DNA from: Arcticibacterium luteifluviistationis
GTDB taxonomy: Bacteria; Bacteroidota; Bacteroidia; Cytophagales; Spirosomataceae
Direction of reading: 5' to 3'
DNA: 64,000 nt
Assembly: GCF_003258705.1 (NCBI RefSeq)
Contig: NZ_CP029480.1
Coordinates: 620,001 to 684,000 of the forward strand
Under the pieces are notes generated by a model. It ran no database searches and was not told the DNA's origin. It worked only from the letters and a program-made list of their open reading frames with translations. A program made the translations under genes and the position numbers. Shown here piece after piece: positions 52,527-60,731 of this stretch (position 1 is its first letter; each line of letters starts with the position of its first letter).

Positions 52527-52987
52527 TTAAATCCTTCGGTTTATTTATAAGACAACATGCAAAGACTAATTCTAAGCATCAAAACGGCATCTACATAAAG
52601 CGTTTGTGGTTTAACAAATCTTATGAAAATTTGATTCTATGTATTTAGGTAAATAACATACGTAAAAGCGTACCTACCAAGATTTAGTCTTAAACCATTA
52701 ATAGGTAGCTCTCAATTTCTAATCAGACTGCTAGATAAAATCTTTAATTAAAAAATGCTACTGGCCGCTTTTCTAGGAACCACCATAGCGGCTCTCTTCA
52801 CTTTTTATGAAAAAAAACTGACCAATTAATAACTTTAAATAGTAGAAAAATAGACGCTATATCTCCAGCCCTTTTAATTTTCTTAAACAGTGTCGTCCTG
52901 TTTTTCTATACTGATTTCCGTGTAATTAGGAGAAGATGCTTAATCTTGAGTAAATTCGATTATTGAGCATAAGCCGATTTAATACTA
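52527..52987. other. divergent intergenic region
   Basis: No gene of normal size lies here. A 24-codon plus-strand frame (52755-52829) reads MLLAAFLGTTIAALFTFYEK, a possible single-span micropeptide, but without supporting context. Confidence 0.3.
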
Positions 52988-53245
52988 ATGAAAGAGAAAG
53001 AACTATCAGATTTAACAGACGAAGAATTGTTACTAGAAGCAAAGAAGGCGAAACCTTCAGCTATCACCAACGCTCTACTAATTGGTTTTTTGATTGGTAT
53101 TATAGCCTATAGCATTATGGTGAATAGCGTTGGACTTTTCACATTAATCCCGCTGTTTTTTATTTATAAGCTAGTGAATGGCCCTAAAGACACCAAAGAG
53201 TTAGAAAGACTAATGAAAGAAAGGAATTTGAAAAATCCTCAATGA
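52988..53245 (+). CDS. small membrane protein
   Basis: An 85-residue protein with a charged N-terminus (MKEKELSDLTDEELLLEAKK), one or two hydrophobic segments (ALLIGFLIGIIAYSIMV, LFTLIPLFFIYKLV) and a charged tail. Similar small proteins are common in Bacteroidota and uncharacterised. It is the first of a set of small plus-strand genes. Confidence 0.75.
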   Translation: MKEKELSDLTDEELLLEAKKAKPSAITNALLIGFLIGIIAYSIMVNSVGLFTLIPLFFIYKLVNGPKDTKELERLMKERNLKNPQ

Positions 53246-53258
53246 TTTCAAGTCTTGA

Positions 53259-53597
53259 TTTACCCAAAATGGCCTTTTAAAAATTCTATATGCCTTTGTA
53301 AAAGGGGAATTAAAATTTCTTAGCGAAAGTGTTACAGATGAAATTGTTTGGGATATTATTGGAAAGAAAAAAATAGAAGGAAAAGATAACTTTTTAGAGG
53401 AGTTGGAAAAAATGAAGAACTATGTAGCCTCCGAACTGATTCTGCAACAAATATTATCACATGGAAAAGAGGGAGCAGCAAACGGTATCATGAAAATGGA
53501 AGACGGAAAAAAATATGCATTTTCAGACTTTTACATATTTAAGGGGGCAAAGAGCACTAAAATCAAATCAATAAGCTCTTATGTCATTGAAATATAA
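53259..53597 (+). pseudogene. SnoaL-like protein gene lacking its start
   Basis: The frame is open from 53259 (after a TGA) to a TAA ending at 53597. It encodes LKILYAFVKGELKFLSESVT, then a core DEIVWDIIGKKKIEGKDNFL and an end SSYVIEI, matching SnoaL/NTF2-like proteins of about 115 residues. The first ATG (53403) is inside the domain, and no ATG, GTG or TTG precedes the conserved start, so the N-terminal 10-15 residues and start appear lost, or an unusual ATT/CTT start is used. Confidence 0.55.
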
Positions 53598-53774
53598 AAA
53601 AGCTATATAAACCAAACCCATTAATAGACAAAGGGTTTATGCTAATAAAAGGCGTTGAAAATTTAGATACTCATATTTGAGACATCACTTTTATAGACTT
53701 ATCTATATGAATCATCAAGAAGAACGTGTCATGAGAAAAACCTGACCCATAAACCAAAATTAGAAGACAAAACG

Positions 53775-54209
53775 ATGGCAACAGTTAACACTTATTTATA
53801 CTTCAATGGCGATTGCGAAGAAGCATTTGATTTTTATAAATCTGTTTTTAATAAAGAATTCAAATTCATTGGACGATATAAAGATGTCCCTGAGCCTGCA
53901 AGGCAGAATTTCCCTCATTGCAAAGACCAACATATCATGCATGTAGGGTTACCTATAAGTGAGGAAACTATCTTAATGGGTGCCGACATTATTAATGTGG
54001 AATCCGAAGAAAACGATGCTCCAAAATATTTCTCGCTTTATTTAAATACGGAGAGTAAAGAGGAAGCGGATAGGCTCTTTGATTCATTCGCCAAAGAGGG
54101 AGAAGTAAAACTTCCTATTTCTGAGCAATTTTGGGGTTCATATTATGGAATCTGTTTAGATAAATTTGGCATTAACTGGAAAATCAGTTTTAGCTTAGAA
54201 ACTACTTAA
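53775..54209 (+). CDS. VOC family protein (PhnB-like glyoxalase fold)
   Basis: A 144-residue protein of the 3-demethylubiquinone methyltransferase-like/PhnB group. It shows YLYFNGDCEEAFDFYKSVF, HIMHVGLPI, ILMGADI and GSYYGICLDKFGINWKISF. Function is unknown; resistance and small-molecule-binding roles occur in the fold. An acetyltransferase gene follows 10 bases later. Confidence 0.85.
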   Translation: MATVNTYLYFNGDCEEAFDFYKSVFNKEFKFIGRYKDVPEPARQNFPHCKDQHIMHVGLPISEETILMGADIINVESEENDAPKYFSLYLNTESKEEADRLFDSFAKEGEVKLPISEQFWGSYYGICLDKFGINWKISFSLETT

Positions 54210-54219
54210 ACGCAAAATT

Positions 54220-54843
54220 ATGACCGGACCTAATAAAGACGGCAAGTTTCCTCTTGATAATTACGACAGACTCTGTTTTTTAAAGAATGTGGTAAAGAAT
54301 CCTAATATCATTATTGGCGACTATACCTATTACGACGACTTTGAGAATGTTGAAAATTTTGAAAAGAACGTAAAATATCACTTTGACTTTGTTGACGACA
54401 AATTAATAATTGGAAAGTTTTGCATGATTGCTTCTGACGTGAAATTCATCATGAATGGAGCAAATCACCTGACAGATGCCTTAACCACTTATCCGTTTGC
54501 CATTTTTGGGAATGGTTGGGAAAATGCAATGGAAGGAAAATCTTACCCTAAAAAGGGTAACATCAATATCGGAAATGATGTTTGGATAGGTTATAACGCA
54601 ACCATAATGGCAGGAGTAAGTATTGGAGATGGAGCTATCATAGCTACAAACTCAACGGTGGTTAAAGACGTAGAACCTTATACTATTGTTGGTGGAAACC
54701 CGGCAGTAGAAATCAAGAAACGTTTTTCTGACTCAGTTATTGATAAGCTTTTAGACTTACAATGGTGGAATTGGGATATAGAAAAAATAAGCAAAAATGT
54801 TCAAAACCTAACGGATAAGAATATTGAAAAACTAATAGAATGA
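54220..54843 (+). CDS. CatB/Vat-type xenobiotic O-acetyltransferase
   Basis: A 207-residue left-handed beta-helix (hexapeptide repeat) acetyltransferase. It starts GPNKDGKFPLDNYDRLCFLK, has IGDYTYYDD, KLIIGKFCMIA and the catalytic-His region MNGANHLTD, then IGNDVWIGYNATIMAGVSIGDGA. These are the landmarks of the chloramphenicol type-B and streptogramin A acetyltransferases. A role in antibiotic inactivation is possible, but chromosomal relatives often have other substrates. Confidence 0.88.
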   Translation: MTGPNKDGKFPLDNYDRLCFLKNVVKNPNIIIGDYTYYDDFENVENFEKNVKYHFDFVDDKLIIGKFCMIASDVKFIMNGANHLTDALTTYPFAIFGNGWENAMEGKSYPKKGNINIGNDVWIGYNATIMAGVSIGDGAIIATNSTVVKDVEPYTIVGGNPAVEIKKRFSDSVIDKLLDLQWWNWDIEKISKNVQNLTDKNIEKLIE

Positions 54844-54935
54844 AGGCAGTCAATTCCTGAATATTCAAAGGCAAAAAAACATTTTTGAAAGGCTATCAAG
54901 TAACTAATTGAGTTCGTCTGATTACATCAAACCAT

Positions 54936-55823
54936 ATGAAGCAAAGCTTAACATACTATATTACACTACTGATTATTAAGCTTAAGGGCTTGAAAAAGGA
55001 CTTTAGTAAAGACCCTATAGATTTCAAAAAAATCAGAAAAGGAGATGTTCATCATCCCAAAGGGAGCTTCTTCAGAGAAAATATACTACGAAGGTTCAAA
55101 ATTTCAGATTCCATTATTTCAGAAATATGCCGAAACAAAAACTCTGATAAACTTCTGATATTCGTTCACGGAGGTGCTTTTATTTCTGGTCCATCTCAGG
55201 TTCATTGGGATGTTGCAAAGAAAATAGCCAAACATACAGAACATGTAATTTGGCTCTGCGATTACCCCAAAGCTCCTGAAAATAAGATTACTAAAATATC
55301 AGAGAATATTGATTCAATATACGCTACTGCTCTGGAACATTACTTACCCAATCAAATCTCCTTTATAGGAGATTCTGTTGGTGCAACTTTAATTACAAGT
55401 TTAGTGCAACGTCTGATTATAAAAAACACGGCATTACCACATAAAATAATTCTAATTTCTCCTGTTATGGATGCCAGCATGTCTAATCCTGAAATAGAAA
55501 AAGCAGATGAAAAAGACCCCATGTTATCTAAGACTGGCATATTAAGTGCGAAAAAGATGTGTGCAGAAAATAAGGACCTGAAAAATGTAATGATTTCTCC
55601 ATTATTTGGAAGCATTGAACACTTTCCTGAGACCATCCTATTTCTTGCCGAAAATGACATTACCTATCCCGACCAAAAATTGGCCGTCCAAAAACTCATT
55701 TCTACTAAAGTCAATCTTCAAATAATTGAAGGAAAAAACATGCCTCATATTTGGCCATTTCTGCCAGTAATGAAAGAAGCTAAAATCGCTTTGAATAAAA
55801 TAATCGACGAGATTAATAAGTAA
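54936..55823 (+). CDS. alpha/beta hydrolase, HSL-like esterase
   Basis: A 295-residue esterase/lipase-type hydrolase. It has the HSL oxyanion motif HGGAF (H78-F82), nucleophile S147 in GDSVG, an Asp near ENDITYPDQ, and His in MPHIWPF. The first residues (YYITLLIIKLKGLKK) are hydrophobic and may anchor it, but no cleavage site is evident. Neighbouring genes give no functional hint. Confidence 0.85.
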   Translation: MKQSLTYYITLLIIKLKGLKKDFSKDPIDFKKIRKGDVHHPKGSFFRENILRRFKISDSIISEICRNKNSDKLLIFVHGGAFISGPSQVHWDVAKKIAKHTEHVIWLCDYPKAPENKITKISENIDSIYATALEHYLPNQISFIGDSVGATLITSLVQRLIIKNTALPHKIILISPVMDASMSNPEIEKADEKDPMLSKTGILSAKKMCAENKDLKNVMISPLFGSIEHFPETILFLAENDITYPDQKLAVQKLISTKVNLQIIEGKNMPHIWPFLPVMKEAKIALNKIIDEINK

Positions 55824-56113
55824 CAAAAAACGTATACCATTTTTCCGTGGCTTGATAATCAGAAGGTCTTATCATAAAGTCTCCGATTACATTAATTCCC
55901 CTTAGCCATTTATCCTATTTCAGTTGAATAGCTCTTATAAAACCAACTAAGCTTTTTTACTCATATTACTAAAAAAGGACATACCTAGAGTAAAGGAATA
56001 TTATCTATTACATGCAGCATGCCACATGAAAACACCGTATTTATTAGTATAAATTAGACTGACAAAACAAACCTTTGACTAATAAGGATGTCTAAGCTTC
56101 GAAAATTTAAAAT

Positions 56114-56641
56114 ATGCAGGTTCGAAAAACTCTTTGGCTCATCATCTCTTGTTTCTTATTTCTAAGTTTCGTTTCCAAAAATGACTCGAAACTTGTTTCC
56201 CAAAACGTTGGGGATATTCCTGTTTATGATTTTGAAACCTTAGAACCCTTACTTTATACCAATTCTGAGAAAATCCATATTGTGAACTTCTGGGCCATGT
56301 GGTGTGCTCCCTGTGTTAAGGAATTGCCAATTTTTCAGGAGTTTGAAAGAAATAATCCAAATGTAGAATTGACTTTTGTTAGCCTTGACTTCATTGAAGA
56401 AATAGAAACGAAACTTAAGCCATTTTTAAAGAAAAAAGGAATTACTTCAAAAGTGATATTATTAGACGAAGGCGATGCTAATAGCTGGATAAACAAAATT
56501 GACCCAAACTGGTCAGGCACCCTACCCTTTACTATAGTTTTCAATAATAAAACCCGCGTTTTTCACGAGGGTTCTTTTGAAAATACACAAGAACTAGAAA
56601 ATGAAATTTTAAAATTAAAAACTGACAATGAGAAAAAATAA
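56114..56641 (+). CDS. TlpA-like thiol-disulfide oxidoreductase
   Basis: A 175-residue exported thioredoxin-fold protein. A hydrophobic leader (LWLIISCFLFLSFV) precedes IVNFWAMWCAPCVKELP, with the active site C64-A-P-C67. It is a reducing thiol protein of the periplasm in TlpA/ResA style. Its 3' end overlaps the next redoxin gene by 14 bases, so the two are translated together and probably act on one pathway. Confidence 0.88.
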   Translation: MQVRKTLWLIISCFLFLSFVSKNDSKLVSQNVGDIPVYDFETLEPLLYTNSEKIHIVNFWAMWCAPCVKELPIFQEFERNNPNVELTFVSLDFIEEIETKLKPFLKKKGITSKVILLDEGDANSWINKIDPNWSGTLPFTIVFNNKTRVFHEGSFENTQELENEILKLKTDNEKK

Positions 56642-57329
56642 AGCAACGCTAATAGCGATTCTACTATTAAGTAGTTTTTTAATAACGTCAAACGCCAAAG
56701 CACAAGAAAGACAGGGACCACCTCCAAATGGCGAACGTAGAGGACCTCCTTCTGGTGCTGGACATAGTCCAATACAAAGTAAAACACTAGAAGAAGCTGG
56801 TGGATACAAAATTGGTGAAGTAGCATCAGATTTTGAGCTTAAAAATGTAGATGGAACGCTGTTTTCTTTGACAGATATTGAAAATGCCGAAGGATACATC
56901 ATCACTTTTACCTGTAATGAATGCCCTTTCGCAAAAGTATATGAAGACCGCCTGATTGCTTTACATAATGAATACTCGCCAAAAGGCTATTCTGTAGTGG
57001 CCATTAACCCAAATGCAAGCCCAGATAACACACGAGAAAATTTAGAGGCCATGAAGCAAAGAGCGAAAGAGAAAGACTTTCCTTTTGTGTACCTAGCCGA
57101 CGAAGAGCACACCGTTTTCCCAAAGTATGGAGCTGTAAGAACTCCTCATATTTTCTTGTTAGATAAGGACTTGAAAGTTCAATACATAGGTACCATTGAT
57201 GATAATGCAAGGCACCCTGAAGATGTAAAAGTAAAATATGTGGAAAATGCTATTCAAGCATTACAAAACAACGAAAAGCCTGAGCCAAATTTCACCAAAG
57301 CTATTGGCTGTCCAATAAAACCGATATAA
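56628..57329 (+). CDS. exported peroxiredoxin/redoxin-like protein
   Basis: A 233-residue protein with a signal peptide (ITSNAKAQ) followed by a Pro/Gly-rich linker (RQGPPPNGERRGPPSGAG) and a redoxin domain. The motif ITFTCNECPFAKVYEDRL holds C96 and C99 in an unusual CNEC arrangement known in a thioredoxin-like family of Bacteroidota. A further Cys is near the end (IGCPIKPI). It overlaps and follows the TlpA-like gene; the latter could recycle it. Confidence 0.85.
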   Translation: MRKNKATLIAILLLSSFLITSNAKAQERQGPPPNGERRGPPSGAGHSPIQSKTLEEAGGYKIGEVASDFELKNVDGTLFSLTDIENAEGYIITFTCNECPFAKVYEDRLIALHNEYSPKGYSVVAINPNASPDNTRENLEAMKQRAKEKDFPFVYLADEEHTVFPKYGAVRTPHIFLLDKDLKVQYIGTIDDNARHPEDVKVKYVENAIQALQNNEKPEPNFTKAIGCPIKPI

Positions 57330-57367
57330 CATCTTTTTCTTCGGAATAGAATTTCTTTCTTCAAATC

Positions 57368-57401
57368 AATATCGGCTTAAGTGTAAACTTAGGCCGATAT
57401 T
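57368..57401 (+). terminator. hairpin after the redoxin pair
   Basis: AATATCGGCTTAAG and CTTAGGCCGATATT form a 14-bp stem (one G-T pair) with a six-base loop, 39 bases after the redoxin stop; GGTGTTTTAA follows. A probable terminator with a short T-run. Confidence 0.7.
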
Positions 57402-57603
57402 GGTGTTTTAACTATCTCCTTTTAGCCAGCCGCAAGCTTCTTTTTAATGGAAAACTACTGACTGAAATTGGAAATGAAGAACAGAATCTGTTCCTTCCAA
57501 AGTGGAAATAGAAAAAGCTCTAGCTTGTGTCTCATAAACACCTTTCTAAAGCAGCTAATCGTGATCAAAACAGATTTGTGAATAATTAATCAGGCTTCTA
57601 ATA

Positions 57604-58758
57604 ATGGAAGACATACAATACTATACCAAACTAAAAAACTCAAACAAAAATCTTGTAGAGTTATTGGATAGTGAATCCGCTTTTTCGGATGTCCCAAATA
57701 CCTGGCATGTAGTGGTAGTAGATATTCTAAATTCAACTCAAGCTGTGGATGAAGGAAAACATCATCAGGTAAATTTAACTGCCACAGGCTCCATAATATC
57801 AGTACTGAATACTATACGGAAAGAAAAACAAAGTATTGAAATACCTTATTTTTTTGGTGGTGATGGAGCTACTTTTATTCTTCCAAGCCTGCTTTTGAAG
57901 AAAATAGTCCTAGTCTTAGATAATTATAGCCTTCATATAAAGAGAAATACCAATTTAACACTTAGAGTTGGGCATGTTCCTGTTAGCCATTTGACTACGG
58001 AAAACTGTAGTCTTAAAATAGTTAAACATAGGCTTTCAGCACAATTATCCATTCCTATTGTCTTAGGTAATGGTTTAAAAAAAGCCGAAGAAATCATCAA
58101 AAGAGATTTTCAAGAAAATAACCTTACCAATTTCAAAGAAGACCTTTTAAACTTAGAAGGCATGGAATGCAGGTGGGAACAAGTTAATCCCAATCAGACC
58201 CAAAATAAAGTAGTCTGTCTGTTATTGGATGCTGTAAATGACAGCAATCAAAGAGAGGTTTATAAAAATGTTCTAACTAAAATGGATGCTATATTTGGCA
58301 CATTTGAAATAAGACAACCCATAAAATCAGACAAGCTAAAACTGAGTTTCAGTATTCTAAAAATTTGGGAGGAAATGAAAATTAGTCTAGCCAAGAAAAA
58401 CTTAGGCTACTTATTTAAGAATTGGATTTCAACGCTATTCGGAAAATTCTATTTAAGCCTATCTCCTAACGGAATACAATACCTAAAACAAATTGGTCAA
58501 TTATCGCATACTTTCATGCTTGACGGCATGATTAATACTATTTTCACCGCCGAACAGCCTAAAATAGACCTTTTTTTAGCCTACCTAAATCAACTAGAAA
58601 AAGATAAAAAAATCATCTTTGGCATACATATAACACATGCTTCCGTAATGTCCTGCTACGTCTTGGACAGAAAAACCAAGCATTCACACTTTGTGGATGG
58701 AACCGAAGGTGGGTATACCTCAGCCGCCAAAATGTTTAAAGAAAAGATGACTAAATAG
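57604..58758 (+). CDS. DUF3095 protein (nucleotide-cyclase-like fold)
   Basis: A 384-residue cytoplasmic protein matching DUF3095. Its N-terminal VVVDILNSTQAVDEGKHHQV and IPYFFGGDGATFILP resemble the metal- and substrate-binding strands of class III cyclase/GGDEF-type catalytic domains. A C-terminal region contains YVLDRKTKHSHFVDGTEGGYT. Enzymatic activity has not been established for the family as far as I know. It stands alone. Confidence 0.8.
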   Translation: MEDIQYYTKLKNSNKNLVELLDSESAFSDVPNTWHVVVVDILNSTQAVDEGKHHQVNLTATGSIISVLNTIRKEKQSIEIPYFFGGDGATFILPSLLLKKIVLVLDNYSLHIKRNTNLTLRVGHVPVSHLTTENCSLKIVKHRLSAQLSIPIVLGNGLKKAEEIIKRDFQENNLTNFKEDLLNLEGMECRWEQVNPNQTQNKVVCLLLDAVNDSNQREVYKNVLTKMDAIFGTFEIRQPIKSDKLKLSFSILKIWEEMKISLAKKNLGYLFKNWISTLFGKFYLSLSPNGIQYLKQIGQLSHTFMLDGMINTIFTAEQPKIDLFLAYLNQLEKDKKIIFGIHITHASVMSCYVLDRKTKHSHFVDGTEGGYTSAAKMFKEKMTK

Positions 58759-58813
58759 TAGCAAACACAACTGCACGGAATTTATCAAGATATCAAAAAT
58801 AGAATATTAAAAG

Positions 58814-58981
58814 TTGAAGAAACAAACAGCATCTTTAATAATTGCAATTGGAATAGTCTCTATACTCGCTGGTATTTATGGGGCAGTTCGTAGCGGAGAA
58901 ATGATAGATGCTTTGAGCGGAGTTTTTATAGGAGTGGCACTAATTGGAACGGTAATATTTGAACGAAATAAAAAACAATAA
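58814..58981 (+). CDS. small membrane protein, TTG start
   Basis: A 55-residue frame from TTG to TAA reads MKKQTASLIIAIGIVSILAG, then VFIGVALIGTVIFERNKKQ. Two hydrophobic segments are separated by a short charged loop (VRSGEMIDAL), and the basic ends look like a genuine small membrane protein. It lies 55 bases after the DUF3095 gene and just before a border element. Confidence 0.6.
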   Translation: MKKQTASLIIAIGIVSILAGIYGAVRSGEMIDALSGVFIGVALIGTVIFERNKKQ

Positions 58982-58999
58982 ACTCACTCGCCATTCATG

Positions 59000-59147
59000 A
59001 CCGAAAAATAAATGCTTTTGGCAGTATAAAGTAATTTCTGGAACTTCACTTATTAGACGGTGGCACTTAGCCGACAACAAGCGTTTACAACTGAATATAT
59101 AAGCGATATAGACGCACCTTTTGTTAATAAAGTGGATCTATACTAAT
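59000..59147 (+). repeat. type-B cassette-border element, copy 3
   Basis: It is strongly similar over its whole length to the copy at 32961-33108 (CCGAAAAATAAATGCTTTTGGC ... GAATATATAAGCGATATAGA ... TATACTAAT). It ends exactly before GTTGTAGCAC (59148), the left end of a further cassette. Confidence 0.75.
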
Positions 59148-59180
59148 GTTGTAGCACACTAGAAAGAAACTGACAGAATA

Positions 59181-59639
59181 TTGAATAAACTTAAAGAGAC
59201 ATTAAAAATCCTTGGAACAAATTGGGTTCATTTTGTTGGATTCTATGTGACGACCTATTTCAGTCTAATATTATTCAAATTAATTGGGCTTGAAGGGACT
59301 GAAAATGATGAATGGAGTACAATTCTGTTTTTAAGTCTTCTGACAATTCCGCTTTTGTTTTTCGTTTACGGACTCAAAATTATTGGTGGATTTTTTGCTT
59401 CAATTTTTCTACTAGACATTATAGGTTTTAATCTAAAGCCTGCCAGAATTAAACTGATTTTATTACTTGAGTGGATTTTAATAATTCCACCATTTATCAA
59501 TTGGGCTTTTGAATACGAATATTGGCTTTGGATTACTTTAAGTATTTCATTCTTGACAACGCAGCTTCTAAGAAAAAAGAAAATTGAGAAAATAATTAAA
59601 CCCAATCTAGCCAGAACTACACGCATAAATGAAGAGTAA
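59181..59639 (+). CDS. membrane protein, first gene of the 59-kb cassette
   Basis: A 152-residue protein with about four hydrophobic segments (WVHFVGFYVTTYFSLILFKL, TILFLSLLTIPLLFFVYGLKI) and a basic tail. The start is TTG at 59181, 33 bases after the cassette left end. No family recognised. The next gene overlaps it by 11 bases. Confidence 0.72.
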   Translation: MNKLKETLKILGTNWVHFVGFYVTTYFSLILFKLIGLEGTENDEWSTILFLSLLTIPLLFFVYGLKIIGGFFASIFLLDIIGFNLKPARIKLILLLEWILIIPPFINWAFEYEYWLWITLSISFLTTQLLRKKKIEKIIKPNLARTTRINEE

Positions 59640-60249
59640 GCTAAAAATAGCGATAGGACTAATTTCACTCGGACTTTTAGCGACTTTAATTTACAAGTTG
59701 ACAGAAGTTCCAGGCGGGATGTTTTTATCAGGGTTATTTCTTGGTGGAATGGTAGTCGCTTTAATTTTAGTAGGCGGTCTTACTTTAACTTGGCTGACAA
59801 AGCTGATTTTTAAACGACTTCAATTTTGGACAGTTTACTATGCAATTATAGCAATAGCATTTGCCGTTTTCCATTACCAACTCTATTCCCCGACCTTGAA
59901 AATTATCGTTCCAGAGAATTATACAGGACAAATCAGCCTTGTAAAATCCAATGTAACGGAAAACATTTTGACCGTTGACTCAAACGGAATTGGGTATTTA
60001 AATGAATGGACATTTAGCAAATTATATTCTAAACCAATTGTCATAGACGAGAACGGAAAAGACTTAAACGAACGATGTGTAGGATTTAACCCATCAACAT
60101 TTTTTGGACTTGGAACTTCAGCTAGTTCTGAAAAAAACGGAGAAATTAAGTCGCTATCATTTGAAATTGTACCAAAAGACAAAATTGGCGAAAAGCAATA
60201 TTATAACACGAACTTATCTGAACTTGTGGACAAGAAAAAAATAAAATAA
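59629..60249 (+). CDS. membrane-anchored unrecognised protein, second gene of the 59-kb cassette
   Basis: A 206-residue protein with three N-terminal hydrophobic segments (IAIGLISLGLLATLIYKL, GMFLSGLFLGGMVVALILVG, VYYAIIAIAFAVF) and a soluble beta-rich C-terminal domain of about 120 residues (IIVPENYTGQISLVKSNVTE). It is probably exposed to the periplasm. The stop lies 4 bases before the cassette right end GTGCTACAAC (60254). Function unknown. Confidence 0.75.
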   Translation: MKSKLKIAIGLISLGLLATLIYKLTEVPGGMFLSGLFLGGMVVALILVGGLTLTWLTKLIFKRLQFWTVYYAIIAIAFAVFHYQLYSPTLKIIVPENYTGQISLVKSNVTENILTVDSNGIGYLNEWTFSKLYSKPIVIDENGKDLNERCVGFNPSTFFGLGTSASSEKNGEIKSLSFEIVPKDKIGEKQYYNTNLSELVDKKKIK

Positions 60250-60253
60250 AAAC

Positions 60254-60475
60254 GTGCTACAACAATTAGGCTCGAATGCAGCGAAGTAAGACTTCGGTTC
60301 ATTTGAGCCTCTGTTGAGCTCAAGCCCCCAGATATTTGCTATGGGGATTCAATGGAACTCGTTTGTTATTTGTGTTTTAAGAAGGGGTTTCTGTAACTAT
60401 AATTTCAATTTTGCTCCCCTGATTTCGCCTAAGTTTCCGACTAGTCCTGCCTTATAAATACCCCTCTTTTACAAA
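60254..60475 (+). repeat. type-L attC-like element after the 59-kb cassette
   Basis: Right end GTGCTACAAC is the exact complement of the left end GTTGTAGCAC at 59148. AATTAGGCTCGAATG, the CGAAGT hairpin, CATTTGAGCCT, CT and GTTGAGC follow, then about 170 bases of the shared body with a decayed copy of the antisense small frame (a stop within it). Similarity fades near 60475. The remainder up to 60650 shows nothing definite. Confidence 0.7.
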
Positions 60476-60649
60476 GTTGTATCATTTTCATGCTTTTTAA
60501 GCATCTCCATTATTTGGCCCTCGGTAAACTTCTTTTCTTCTTTCTACCCTAGATTTAGTTTACTTTTAAAGTGTCTTAAAAGATTGTAAGTCTGCATCAT
60601 TTCTCCCGCTCCCACAAGCCTCCTACCCTTGCTAAATGCCCGTTGGTCT

Positions 60650-60692
60650 TAAAACCAAAAACAGTCCCCAAAGTCAAAGACTAAGGAGACTG
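60650..60692 (-). terminator. Rho-independent terminator of the efflux operon
   Basis: On the minus strand CAGTCTCC and GGGGACTG pair around a 15-base loop and are followed by TTTTTGGTTTT, about 40 bases after the stop of the TolC-like gene. Confidence 0.75.
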
Positions 60693-60731
60693 CACTCTAA
60701 ACTAAACAGAAATGTAAGATTTTATAATGGC

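Noticed and set aside
52755-52829. 24-residue hydrophobic micropeptide
   Set aside because: Too short for support from sequence alone; no ribosome binding site or conserved neighbour.
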